Origin: Zopfochytrium polystomum
Lineage: Eukaryota; Chytridiomycota; Chytridiomycetes; Chytridiales; Chytridiaceae
NCBI GenBank assembly: GCA_025765615.1
Contig: JAIVFJ010000030.1
Coordinates: forward strand, 124,001 to 188,000
Direction: 5' to 3'
Length of the DNA stretch: 64,000 bases
Shown piece by piece: positions 35,101 through 46,368 of this stretch (within the stretch, counting starts at the first letter, position 1; the number at the start of each line of letters is the position of its first letter). Under the pieces are notes generated by a model. It worked only from the letters and a program-made list of their open reading frames with translations. It was not told the DNA's origin and did no database searches. The position numbers were made by a program, and so were the translations under genes.

Positions 35101-37356
35101 GCAGTAGATGACCCGCTTGCCACTGTCCTTCTTTCAGATTCGGATGAGCTTCTTAGCAGTGACAGCCAGGATCTGAAAAAAACAAGAAGAGCCTCAAAGA
35201 CTCCGTCAATTTTGGACGAGGAACCACCGCGAGAGTTTTATTCCATTGAGTACATTTCAGCCAGGGAGGAGGAGGAGGAAGAGAATGAAGAGGAGGACGA
35301 GCAGAATAATGGCGATGCTGACGCTGTGGAAATACGCGAATCCACACCAACCGAGACCGTATCTGTTGCTTCAACAACGGAGGGTGGTACCGACGACATA
35401 CAGGCTACCCACGCGAGCGAGCCCATTGCCACCACTGAACGTCCGACTGTCCAACAATCGCCTGCACTCAGCACAATGACGGACTCAACAAAATCCTCCT
35501 CGTGGATAGGAATGGCCCTGCACGAGCGAATTGGCGCTGAAATTCGAGCTGGACACTCATTGGCGTCTGGATCAGCTTTCGAAATATCGTTGGGGGACAC
35601 GAGCTACGTCATACGAATAGAAAAAAAGGCGGAAAGCCCGCCAATATTTTCCGAACCCACCTCAATGGAGCCCGAATCCACCGGCCCAAATAATGAAGGG
35701 CCTTCTGGCCTTGACCTAGGTCTCCGAGAACCTGCCCTTTTTTCTGAAAAACCGCCGACGCCTCCCAAGCCAAAGCACTTGGCTGGATCTCGAAACTCAC
35801 TGTCGAATTCAGCATCATCATTGTCATCTAATCCACCCATTCCAGCCAATGCTAGTCTACCAGAGGAACCGATTTCGACCGTTGCGGCTTTGCCAGCTCC
35901 AACAGTTTCTTCGTCGGAGGCAGAGTCTTCACCAGCGCCTGTGGAATACTCGGACTCTACTGCGGCCAGCCCGATTCAAGCAGCAGCTCAAGGTGGATGC
36001 ATTGACTTTTCCCCAAGTACACTTCCAGTAGAACAACCACCTATTTGCGATTCGGAGCTCGAACATGATTCAAACCCACATGCCATATTAGAACCAAATA
36101 ATGAAATGAGTACACGACGCGAACCGGACGCCTCCCCTACAACCTCCGTTCGATCCGACCAAAGTCCTTCTATTCGACCACCATTCGCATCTTGCATGAG
36201 TTTCCAACCGCAGGCACCGTCACCAGGTCCCGTTGACGCTGAGTACGCCCCCGGGAGGCAACAACTTGCGCACGCGACTGTGCACGCAGCTGCTACCAGG
36301 AGTCTGTCCACGAGTGGCAGCTGGTTAGAACGAGATATGAGCTCGTCACAATTCGAAACTGCACCAAGCACTCCGCCGCCGGCAGATGACACTGCGATTT
36401 CCGGTCATTTTGAAGCGGCGTTACGGCCAAGCCTGTTTGTACGGACAGGAACGCACCCGGTAGTCGCAGACCACACAGCTGTCGACTCGAAGATACCTGT
36501 GGTCGCATTAATGAGCACAAGCACTTTGCAGCACGCTCGAGAAAGCCGCGGCCGTCACCAAGCAACAGCACCGACACCAAGCGAAGGAATTGTAACGCCG
36601 GCCAGCAGCTCACCGACCTCTCACAAATCAATGATTCCGCGCTCTCGCACGTCATCGGCGGGAAGCGCCTCCAGCCCTCGGTTCGCAAAACCCGCTGCCA
36701 CCGCACCAGGTATCCCCACCGACGCGGTCCGATCACCGCGGACCTCCTCGCCCACTGCCGTCGCCCAAAAGTCGGAGCGGGAGCGAGGCGCATCGCAAAT
36801 CCCTCGGTCCCGCACGTCGTCCATCCCGCGCCCCTCGCCAATCTCTCCCACGTCTGCAACGTTCTCTGCCCCGTCTTCGGCGTCCTCCTCCTCCTCCTCT
36901 CCCGCGTCCGCAGCTTCCGAGCCCCCGCGCACCGCGCCAACCCACGCCATCCAGCAACATCGCGCCAAGTCTCCGTCAAGAACGGCGTCGCCGGCGGCGG
37001 CCGCCGCGTCCCCAGCGAGATCGCCCCGCTCGCCGGTCTCTGGGACTGGCGTCGTGTCCAGCTCCCCGACCAAACTCAAACCTCCCGTCCCTCCAAAGAG
37101 ACTGCCGACCCCCGTCAGGCCAGCAACCGTTTCCCCGCGGTCCTCCAAAATCGCGTCGCTTGGGCCCGCGCTCGGTGCGGCGCGAGAGAGCTCAAAGACG
37201 GCGCCCGCTGGTGCGACAAGCGGCCTCAAGAGCCCCACCGCGCGCGGTGCCAACGTGACCAAAGCGTCGGCGGCGGACAGGCCAAAGCCTCCCCCGAAAC
37301 CCGCTTCTCTAAGTTCTTTGAATGGATCGAGCGGATCGCTGGGGTCGCCGAACTAG
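32160..37356 (+). CDS. Large RhoGEF with DH-PH module and Pro/Ser-rich tail
   Basis: Nine exons: 32160-33190, 33264-33294 (31 nt), 33345-33626, 33689-33784, 33850-34008, 34076-34289, 34349-34531, 34586-34678, 34730-37356; about 1571 residues with closed phases. The DH domain begins near residue 330: EVKRQEIVYELMTTEREYIRDL, FFLKPIREQGLITAKYVSVLF, then GAFLLKPVQRICKYPLLLREL, which is the conserved helix contacting Rho GTPases. A PH domain follows (GSLLRLNDRSLISG, WAVLFSDLFILAKSSLLKEK, then KSHWITCLRRAV). The last exon encodes about 875 disordered residues with proline motifs such as PPTPPKPK, KPPVPPKRLPTP and RPKPPPKP, candidate SH3 ligands. Predicted to activate a Rho/Rac/Cdc42 GTPase; which one is unknown. 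Confidence 0.93.
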
Positions 37357-38348
37357 ACTCATAATGCCATTGTTGTGTTGGGGAAATGTTTTGTGGCATG
37401 CGGTTTTTAATTTTATTCGTTAGGGGGCGTGTGGTGGGTGTCCGTTCTTGCATCGCTCCAACTTTGCTTCTCAAAAGCACTGCGGGTTGGACGCCACCAT
37501 TGCTTCCTGACCCTTTTTTCGAGGCCGCAGAGGCTGTGATCCAACACCTCTTGTGTAGTGAATCTAGTTCCATTGCCGTACTATACATACTGTTAGCTTG
37601 GAGACAGGCGGCAGTAGCTTTGGGCCTTGTGCTTGTGTTGTGGGGGGGGTGGGTGGGAAATGATACTTGAAGCTTCGCAGTTTCAACCTCTCGCTTGTCT
37701 TTGCAAGTGCCTCACAAAGAATTTCTTTCCAAAAGTTTCAACTGGTTCGAAAGGGTCCCACCGCTTGCCCCTCCAGGTTGCCCCCACCCAGTAGGTTACC
37801 GGCCTCAGCTCTCAACCACGATCATCGCCTACAGCGCCAAACAGTCGCGACTCCCAGTCACAACCGTGCATTGGCAACAATGTCAATGCTGTTAAGGCTC
37901 CTCGCTGTTTTGCGCGCAGCCTTGGCTAAATGCTATCTGCTGTCCAAAAACAATGCTGTCAAAAAATTCCTGGAAGCAGGTGCTGAAATCGCGCAGTGAG
38001 AAAGATTGACGGCTTCTCGGCCAATTTGAAACACTGCAGCAACAATGATTGTGGCCGTCTTTGCACGCTGGAGGATGGTAGGATTTTCCTTCCAGGAAAT
38101 TTCAATACCAAGAGTAGAACACCAGGGCTGGTTCTGCTCAAGACATCCTCTTCATGAATTGTACAGCAGAAAAACGCTACTTCTTTTTAGGTTGCAACTA
38201 GGCTTTCTCCTTTTTGAACGACTTTGGGATTTTTCGAGTTTGATTTGGAATGGTCCAGATCTGAGGACAGGTAATTAATGTCTTGTTTATTGTGTCTGCG
38301 ATGGATCGGAGGGCCTGGGGAGGGGCGGGGTGCAGGATTCCAACAGCG
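37357..38348. other. Convergent region between RhoGEF and MYCBP, no gene recognised
   Basis: About 990 bp. Short frames occur on the plus strand (for example 37667-37999) but none has a recognisable motif, biased composition or splice-supported extension. A G run sits at 37640-37647. I see nothing definite. Confidence 0.4.
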
Positions 38349-38985
38349 CTATTGCGCTTGGCTTTCGGGCGGTGCAGTAAGAGCGTCCAGCTTTGCCTGC
38401 AACTCGTCCACCCTCCGTCGGAGCTCTTCGTTTTCGTTCTTGAGCGCCTCGACGTCCACGTCCGATGGTCCTCCGAGGAACTGCTTGATGAAGCTGTTTT
38501 TATTTTTATTTTTTATTTTTTTTTTAAAGTTGGAGGAAATTATGGCGTTAAGGGATAACCGACCGGGAGACGGGGTGCAGGTGGCGAACAACAGAAAAAC
38601 AAACAGTCAATATCTCACTCGACAGGGTTTTCCGGCTTTTCGGGCTCCTCGTACAGGCCCACCAGTACTGCGATCCGAGTAGAACGTAAATAGAAAGAGA
38701 AAGGGGCCCAGCCCGTTCAGCATCCCGCGACGCGGGTATCCTGATGGTTCCCAAAAAAACACTCGAACCTTTTGTCAGCGCATCGATGATGCCGTTCTTC
38801 TCCAGGTACTTGCGGAAGTCTTCCTTCTTCTGATCGACGGCCTGATCCGCGCCCGGGTGTGCGGGGGGGGGGGGGGGGGGGGGGGGGGGGCGGGTCCATG
38901 CGGGTAAGAGCGTAGAGAGAGGGAGTGGGACGAGAAGGAGGAGGGTAGCAGTTGCCAGTGAGGGTGAGGCCAGCGTACTTACCAT
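38349..38985 (-). CDS. MYCBP: MYCBP/AMY-1-like small coiled-coil protein
   Basis: Four coding exons: 38985-38983 (only the ATG), 38841-38769, 38667-38619 and 38493-38349; 89 residues, close to the family's about 100. The match is strong: KKEDFRKYLEKNGIIDALTK, VLVGLYEEPEKPENPVDFIK, QFLGG, then the leucine-rich coiled coil EALKNENEELRRRVDELQAK. MYCBP binds AKAPs and CFAP91 and is associated with ciliary/flagellar structures in many eukaryotes. The first intron (38982-38842) contains a run of 28 G; the last contains T-rich pentanucleotides. It is divergent from the DJ-1 gene. Confidence 0.92.
38863..38890. repeat. Poly(G) run in MYCBP intron 1
   Basis: Twenty-eight uninterrupted G on the plus strand, flanked by GC and CGGG. 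On the transcribed gene strand it is a C run 40-60 nt from the acceptor and could act as the polypyrimidine tract. Exact length is doubtful in any assembly. Confidence 0.85.
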
Positions 38986-39397
38986 TCCGGCTGAATAAAA
39001 TTGTCTTTTGCCCTGATTGGCCCATTTTGTCGTCGCCACCCAGCCAGACGAGTTTGCGACCCGACCGTAAAGTTGCCGCAGCCGCAGCCGCAGCAAGGCG
39101 GCGCGGTAGGCGGTCCGGCGGCGTCGGCAGTTTGGACGCCGCTTTATTGGCAACTGACGCTTCCGTCAAATGAGACTCCGCGACCGCCGGCCATGATGGC
39201 AAGAGTCGTTCGAGCAGTGCTTGCAAGGCCTGTGTTTGCGTTGGTGGCCATGGTCAGGTACCCTGCGCCAAACGCAACTCTTCAACGTGGAGGAGAGCAC
39301 AAGTCTACGCCGACGGGCGACGGGGCAGTTCTTGTGTGGATGGACGCCACGGCTCCCCTTTTTTACAAATTCCAACAACAAACGAAAAAAAAAAAAA

Positions 39398-40290
39398 ATG
39401 GGTTCGACAGCAGGCACTGATCATGACGTCCTCGTTATACTCTTTGACGACTTCGCCCCGATGGATGTGTTCGGTAGGCGATCTGCCTTCCCCCAATGCC
39501 AATCGCCTCCATCCTTTCGCTTTGATGTTCAATCTGAGCCTCCTCCGATTCTCTTTGTCGCCGGCTTTCGTAGGGCCCGTCCAGTTTTTTTCTTCTCCCC
39601 TACTCAAGTGGACGGTCAGAACAGCGACATTGGAGGGCGGCACTGCAACTGCATCGTCGGGCCAACGCATCGTCGTTGATTTCTCGTTAAAGGAGCTTGT
39701 AGCAAAAGGGGAGAAGCTGGACTTTGTCCTGGTTCCCGGTGGCTTCGGGACGCGTAAGTTGGTCGATTCTGAGGAGTTTCTGTCGGCACTTAGAGCGATT
39801 TCCGGTCTCGCAAGCGAGGTCTGGTCTGTCTGGTGAGTCATCCTATCTAGCCCCTTGCGAATATCCAGCAAAGATTGCCCTGACTTTCGACATCTTTCCA
39901 GCACTGGATCAGCACTGCTGGCAAAAGCGGGACTTCTGGATGGTCAGAGAGCGACGGGCAACAAACTTGCGTGGGACTGGAACAGCTCTCAGGTGTGAAA
40001 GGCCTCTGCACGCTGCTGTGGCACACGCCACAGATTGCATCAACTAACAATGACTTTCTCGCGCTTCCCAGGGCCCGAATGTCGAGTGGGTCCACCAGGC
40101 GCGATGGGTCCACTCGGGTCGGTTCTGGACGTCGTCCGGCGTTGCGGCTGGCTGCGATATGGCGTGCGCCCTCATCAAGGAGCACTGCTCTGCAGAGCTG
40201 GCGCAGAAGGTGGCAGTCTTCCTCGAGTACGAGCCGCACCTGGACAGCTCGTGGGACCCGTTTTCGCAGGTCCACAAGAAGAAGGAGTGA
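39398..40290 (+). CDS. DJ-1/PfpI family protein (glutamine amidotransferase-like fold)
   Basis: Exons 39398-39473, 39574-39832, 39902-39992 and 40072-40290, 214 residues. Starts MGSTAGTDHDVLVILFDDFAPMDVFGP, the usual opening strand and acid, then KLDFVLVPGGFGTRKLV, and the nucleophile elbow VCTGSALLAKAGLLDGQRAT with the conserved cysteine (split by intron 2). GRFWTSSGVAAGCDMAC and an acidic C-terminus follow, matching fungal PfpI-like proteins. Members act as deglycases, hydratases or hydrolases; the exact role is not readable. The ATG follows directly after an A run of 15. Only 54 bp separate its stop from the next gene. Confidence 0.93.
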
Positions 40291-40344
40291 GGGGGCGTTT
40301 GGTGAATATACTCGAGACTTGTGTTCTAAAAAATCGGAGAGACC

Positions 40345-41241
40345 ATGTCACGGCGGGGCGGAGGTCGCGGAGGATCGAGGACTGTTGCGACCCCGACACC
40401 GACACCGACAACGATGACGGGCAGGCCGCCTCCATCGTGCAAGCTGTGCGGCGCCGCGCTCGTCGAGCGAGTCTCGCGGACCGCGGCAAACCCGAACCGG
40501 CGCTTCTGGTCCTGCATGGAAATGAGCCATCCCTTTGGCGGCTGGATCGATCCGAAGGGTGTCCAATACTTGCCCGAGGAGGAAACCGCGCCACCACCCG
40601 CTTCCCCAACTCGACAATCCTCGACCTGGAACAGCGGCTGGACGGGATCTCCCAATGTCACATCAAGCTACCCTACGAGAGGACAGATGACTGCTCGCAC
40701 GAGCGGTCCGCCGACGACGTATCCTCAGGCCTACATGCTGACGCCTGAAAAGACGCCGAAAAAAACCTCCCAGGACCGCAGCGACTATGAACAAGCTCCG
40801 ACATCTCCCTCTCCGCTACCCCGTCATCGCAGGCAAGCTGCACCCAATGATGATTTGCTGCCTATCAAGTTCGACCCAGACGATTCTGCTCTTCGTTCGC
40901 ACCAATCAGCGCAGCTCGGCATGCTTTCACTGAGCCCACCAATAGCCACTGAGACCAAAACCGTGGCCAGTACCGGATTGGGGATCAAGAGGCCGGCAGC
41001 CGAAGGCACTGCGACTCCCGAGGACGAGACTGCATCGGAGTCCTCTTCTTCGTCCCGTGGCAACCGCAGGAAGAAAAAGCCGAAACGCGGAACTTCCCCC
41101 TCAGACCGTCGTGCGGGCAGCTCAGGCGAAGTTGCTGAACTGATGGCGCGTTTCCGCATTCTAGAAAACCGGGTCACGTTCTTGGAAGATACGATTGCAA
41201 CCCTGCAGAGCGGCGCCTGCCGGTGCGCGCAAAAGGACTGA
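40345..41241 (+). CDS. GRF-type zinc finger protein with C-terminal coiled coil
   Basis: Intronless, 298 residues. Residues about 32-72 form a GRF zinc finger: CKLCGAALVERVSRTAANPN, RRFWSCMEMSHPFGGWID. GRF fingers bind single-stranded DNA or RNA and occur in TOP3A, NEIL3 and APE2; here no catalytic domain accompanies it. The middle is Pro/Ser/Thr-rich with short proline motifs, then a Lys/Arg-rich block (RGNRRKKKPKR) that looks like a nuclear signal, and a final helix EVAELMARFRILENRVTFLE with heptad spacing for dimerisation. Similar stand-alone GRF/coiled-coil proteins are frequent in fungi. The function is open. Confidence 0.85.
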   Translation: MSRRGGGRGGSRTVATPTPTPTTMTGRPPPSCKLCGAALVERVSRTAANPNRRFWSCMEMSHPFGGWIDPKGVQYLPEEETAPPPASPTRQSSTWNSGWTGSPNVTSSYPTRGQMTARTSGPPTTYPQAYMLTPEKTPKKTSQDRSDYEQAPTSPSPLPRHRRQAAPNDDLLPIKFDPDDSALRSHQSAQLGMLSLSPPIATETKTVASTGLGIKRPAAEGTATPEDETASESSSSSRGNRRKKKPKRGTSPSDRRAGSSGEVAELMARFRILENRVTFLEDTIATLQSGACRCAQKD

Positions 41242-41514
41242 GGGTGGTCTCTCCGGTTGACAATTCCCGCTTGCAGCTTCGTTGCCTTCCCAACCCATCA
41301 ATATGAAGAGAAAAAATGAGACGAAAATAATACATATATTAATATTAAAACTAGAAACACGCACACGTAAGGGCACGCCTGACGCGTACGAATTGCAGCA
41401 CTGGAGGGAGCCTCAACGTTGCCTTGACCTGGCAAGGTAGACCATTGAACGAGTAAGATGCCAGAGTTGACCAGCCTTTTGCGCTGACACTGTTTCCAGT
41501 CACCCGAAGTAGCA

Positions 41515-44500
41515 ATGTTTTGGTTCGGGAGTGACGAAGAACCGCCCACAGATAGAGACATTTACCTCAATTGCCCGGAAAAAAATGCCGAAAAGCAATA
41601 TTTGCACAACGGCATTACCACAGCCAAATACAACGTCTTCACTTTCCTGTTCCGGTTCCTGTTCGAGCAGTTCTCCAAATATGCCAACTTGTTCTTCTTG
41701 TTCATTGGAGTAATTCAGGTGGAGAGCTCAGCACTTATTACATTTGCAACCATTAAAGGACACTCGGAAATTATCTCTGATCCATCTTTAACCCGCACCC
41801 AGCAAATCGGCGATCTCTCACCCACCAATAAATTCGGCACACTACTTCCACTCTCCATCGTTCTCTTGGCATCTGCAGTCAAGGAAATTCTCGAAGATCG
41901 CAAACGACACGCTCAAGATGACGAAACCAACAACCGCCTTGTAAAAGTACTCAGCGGAAGCTCGTTCGTGGAAAAAAAGTGGAATCAAGTCGTTGTTGGA
42001 GACATTGTTCGGGTTGAGAACGGCCAGTTCTTCCCAGCCGACCTTGTTCTACTTTCGAGTTCCGAACCTGATGCCCTGTGCTACATCGAAACGAGTAACT
42101 TGGACGGGTGAGATAATCATCTTTTCTAAGACGCTTTTGATCTAAGAAAGCCGCATTTTCTACAATTTTGCCTGTCCGCCTCAGCGAAACCAATCTCAAG
42201 ATCCGGCAGGGCCTGCAGGAGACGGCCGACTTGCTCTCCCCCGAACAGGTGGCCTCTCTGGAGGGCCTTATAAAGTCAGAGCTCCCGAACAACTCTCTGT
42301 ACACATTCGAAGGAACACTCCGCCTGTCGCAAAAGGAAATTCCACTTGAGCCCGCCCAGCTTCTACTTCGTGGAGCAATGCTCCGAAACACTCGCTGGGT
42401 GTATGGTGTTGTTGTTTTCACGGGACACGAGACCAAGCTGATGAAGAATTCCACGTACGCGATAGTTAATTCTTTTTTTTTCTCTCGTCCTCTTGGTTGG
42501 TTCAGCTAAATGATTGCTCAGGAAAACTCCCATCAAGTCCACGAAAGTCGAGCGCTACGTGAACACTCAAATCGTCTTCTTATTTATCATCTTGCTGAGC
42601 ATGGCTGTGATTTGTTCATTTGGAATGTTTGTTCGCCAGGTTCGCTTTGCGGACAACATCATCAACGTCTTACGCTATCCTCTCAGCTAAACAGCCCGTT
42701 TGAAACTTACATTTTGCAACTGGACTCGAGCGAAGCCGGATCCATGTTTTTCTGGAACATTTTGACCTTCATGATCTTGTTCAACAATCTCATTCCTCTG
42801 AGGTTCGTTTCAGAATCGCGCGAGGCTCTTTACTGAATTGAGGTTTTCGCGCCAAAAAGTTTGATCGTGACCATGGAGTTTGTGAAGTTTTCCCTCGGCA
42901 GCCTGATTAACTCTGATTTGGACATGTATCATGAGCAAAGCGACACTCCTGCCACTGCTCGCACGTCGTCCCTTGTCGAGGAACTTGGCCAAATCGATTA
43001 TATTTTTTCGGACAAGACTGGAACGTTGACCTGCAATGTAATGGAGTTCAAAATGTGCTCTATTGGAGGTGTTGCCTACGCAGAAACCGTCCCGGATGAG
43101 AAGAAAATTCGTCTGAACGAAGACGGAAAAGAAGTTGTGAGTACAAGTTTTGGGTAGTTACAACTTTGAGGACAAAGGAGGGGCTGACATTGTTTGACAG
43201 GGATTCCACGACTTCAAGAGGCTTTTTGCAAACTTGGAACAAAGCCACACATCGTGGCACATCAACGAATTTCTAACACTCCTCGCCGTTTGCCACACTG
43301 TCATTCCTGAGACTGTTGATGATGAGCCCGGGAAGATAATTTACCAAGCCTCTTCTCCAGACGAAGGCGCTTTGGTGAAGGGCGCTGCAACTCTCGGATA
43401 TACATTCACGGTGCGACCCAGCAACTTCCTCTTATCGCGGACTAGTTCTTAATAAGCTTTCAACTACAGACCCGTCGCCCTAAGTCGGTCAGCATCACCC
43501 ACCATGACAAGGAGGAAGAATACGAAGTCCTCAACATTTGCGAGTTCAACTCGACCCGGAAGCGCATGTCTTCTCTTGTTCGCACGCCGGAGGGGAAAAT
43601 CAAACTCTACATCAAGGGCGCCGACACCGTCATCTTTGAGAGGCTCGCCAAGGAGGGCAACGAGTTCATTGATTCAACAAGCGTCCATTTGGAGGTGCAA
43701 AGCCGCCATTTTGGTCTTTGTTTCCGTCAAAAGTTTCTAAACTTTTTGAGCAGGAGTACGCGTCCGAAGGGCTTCGTACCCTTTGCATTGCTTACCGCGA
43801 CATCAGCGACGAGGAGTACGCAGAGTGGTCTAAGATTTACGACAAGGCTGCCACCACGATCAACAACCGCCAGGACGCGCTGGACAAGGCGGCCGAAATC
43901 ATCGAAAAGGACCTTATCCTGCTCGGAGCGACCGCCATCGAGGACAAACTCCAGGATGGCGTCCCTGACACGATTCACACCCTTGCGACGGCCGGCATCA
44001 AGTTGTGGGTCCTGACTGGTGACAGGCAGGAAACGGGTACGATGAAGAGTGGTGGATAAACTTACCGAGCTAATGCTTGGACAATGCAGCTATCAACATC
44101 GGCTACTCGTGCAAGCTCCTCACGGAAGAGATGTCGCTCATTATTTGCAACGAAGAGACCCACTTTGCCACGAAAGAGTTCCTCGAACAGAAGCTTCTTG
44201 CGGTCAAAGCCGGTCTTGGAAACGATACTCCTTCTGCTGCTGTGGCGACCATGGGCGGATTCTCGAGCATTTGGGGCGGTTCCAAAAAGTACAAGATTGA
44301 TAAGGACGCCTTGCCGGATCCGGAGGTTGGTGTACTTTCGAGCTGACGACACCTCCTCCAATTCAACTAAATTATGACTTCACCGTAGCCTCTCGCCCTC
44401 ATCATCGACGGTCGCTCTCTTGAGTTTGCCCTGGAAGACGATATTAAGCTCACTTTCTTGGAACTCGCATGCATGTGCAAAGCAGTCGTCTGCTGCCGTG

Positions 44501-45862
44501 TGTCGCCGCTGCAGAAAGCCCTTGTCGTCAAGCTCGTTAAGAAGAACGTCCTGAACTCTGTTACTTTGGCAATCGGCGACGGCGCCAACGATGTGGGCAT
44601 GATCCAAGCAGCCCACGTCGGGGTCGGCATTTCGGGCATGGAAGGTCTTCAAGCTGCCCGCTCTGCCGACTTTGCGATCGCCCAGTTCCGTTTCCTCAGG
44701 AAGCTCCTGCTCGTTCACGGGGGATGGGCCTACTCCCGCTTGAGCAAACTGATCCTTTACAGCTTTTACAAGAATATTACACTCTACTTGATTCAACTGT
44801 GGTTCGCGTTAGAGAACGGTTACTCCGGGCAGGTACGGGGCTCAGGCTGGAAGTGTTGAATTCAGCGTCGTTTTGCATCTTTCGTGACCACTCCTTTTCT
44901 TTAGACGCTCTTCGAATCCTGGACGCAGTCCGCCTACAACGTTGGTTTCGCAGTGCTGCAGCCGGTAGCGATCGGCATTTTCGACACGTTCGTCTCCGCG
45001 CGTATGCTTGACCGCTACCCTCAGCTCTACCGGCTTGGCCAACGCTCCGAGTTCTACAACCACCGCACTTTCTGGTCCTGGATCATCAACTCGTTCTTCC
45101 ACTCCCTCATCATGTACCAAACCATGTCGTGGATCTACGGCGAGTCGGCGATGCTTCCGGACGGCCGCATCGCCAACAACTGGCTTTTTGGACAGATGGT
45201 CTACACGACGGACCTGTTGACCATCACTTGGAAGGCCGCGCTCATCGTCGACACCTGGGTGAAATTCACGTATGTGGCCATATTCGGCTCCATCGGTCTG
45301 TGGTTCGTCATGTTCCCCGTGTACGCGACCGTCGGTCCGATGATTCCCATTTCGGCCGAGCTGTACGGAATCGTCGGACCCACTTTCAGCTCGCCGAGCT
45401 TTTGGTTCGGCATCATTCTCGTCCCCATCATCGCCAACTTTAGGGACTATGTTTGGAAATTGTGAGTGGATGGTGCCGAACGAGCAATCTCTTTTTTTCC
45501 CCCTTGGTTGGTTTCCAAGACAATTTTTCGCTAAATCCATCGAACTGTTTCACACCCGCCAGCCTCAAGCGAAACTATCTCTGTCGCCCTTACCACATCA
45601 TCCAGGAGATTCAAAAGTACAACATCCCTGATTACCGCCCTCGCATGGAGTGGTTCCGGAAACAAGTGCACAAGGTAAGCCAAGGCGATCCCTTTCCCGA
45701 GAATAAAAATTATGACGATTAACTTCTATAAAACACGCGAACAAATAGGTTCGCCAAACGCAGAGGCTGAAGCGAAGTCGCGGTTACGCCTTTTCGCAGA
45801 ATGAGAGCGGGCAGGCAAATCTCATTCGCGTGTACGACACAACCCGCAGGAAGCCTCAGTAA
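41515..45862 (+). CDS. P4-type phospholipid flippase (Drs2/ATP8A-like)
   Basis: Fourteen exons: 41515-41718, 41803-42107, 42185-42454, 42522-42639, 42687-42802, 42860-43136, 43201-43410, 43470-43694, 43754-44036, 44090-44325, 44389-44832, 44905-45461, 45563-45674, 45749-45862; 1156 residues. Opening [31 protein letters not shown]; actuator [12 protein letters not shown]; phosphorylation site [13 protein letters not shown]; nucleotide-binding [16 protein letters not shown] and [13 protein letters not shown]; hinge [16 protein letters not shown]; end [20 protein letters not shown]. These put it with class-1a Drs2/ATP8A flippases that move phosphatidylserine to the cytosolic leaflet at the trans-Golgi and endosomes with a Cdc50 partner. 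The N-terminal cytosolic tail is very short and the C-terminal regulatory tail is minimal. Confidence 0.95.
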
Positions 45863-46368
45863 GACGCTTTGGGCTCTTCGTGCTCTCTTCCTTTTTCAGT
45901 TTCTTACGCAATTTGGACCACAGGGGTTGAGAAGGGCAAGATGGTTCCGCAGCACGACATTGACAAAAGCGAACAATAAACTATCAAACATTATGTAGTC
46001 ACGGAAAGTCCAGTTTCATTCTTTATTTTTCTTTTTTTTTTCTTTCAATCTTGCGCGTTGTCAAGGCCAATTGGCTTAAGCGAATTTGCATTACTTTATA
46101 AGCCTTTCTGCCACGAAACGTTACATGGCCGTTGGATCGTGTAAACAACACTACACGCTAGAGTACATTATGACTCCATAGTCTCCAACTTTCCTTTCTC
46201 CGGTTCTGATCCACCCAAATGACGTTCTTTTGCGTTGGAGCAACAGGTTTCGTGTCGGAGCATCGTCCAACACAATACAGCGCTCCGCATGCTCCAAAGT
46301 TCCGTAACAGGCTATGCAACATGTAGACCAAAATGAAACTGGGTTGGCAGTACAGAGAGATCACGCCA
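45863..46368. other. Convergent 3' region, no gene seen
   Basis: About 500 bp between the flippase stop and the aminotransferase stop, AT-rich with a T run near 46027-46042. It contains an AATAAA at 45975-45980, 113 bases after the flippase stop, the likely poly(A) signal. Confidence 0.5.
45975..45980 (+). terminator. AATAAA poly(A) signal of the flippase gene
   Basis: Canonical hexamer followed by AT-rich and T-rich DNA, in the right place for 3' end formation of the P4-ATPase transcript. Confidence 0.5.
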
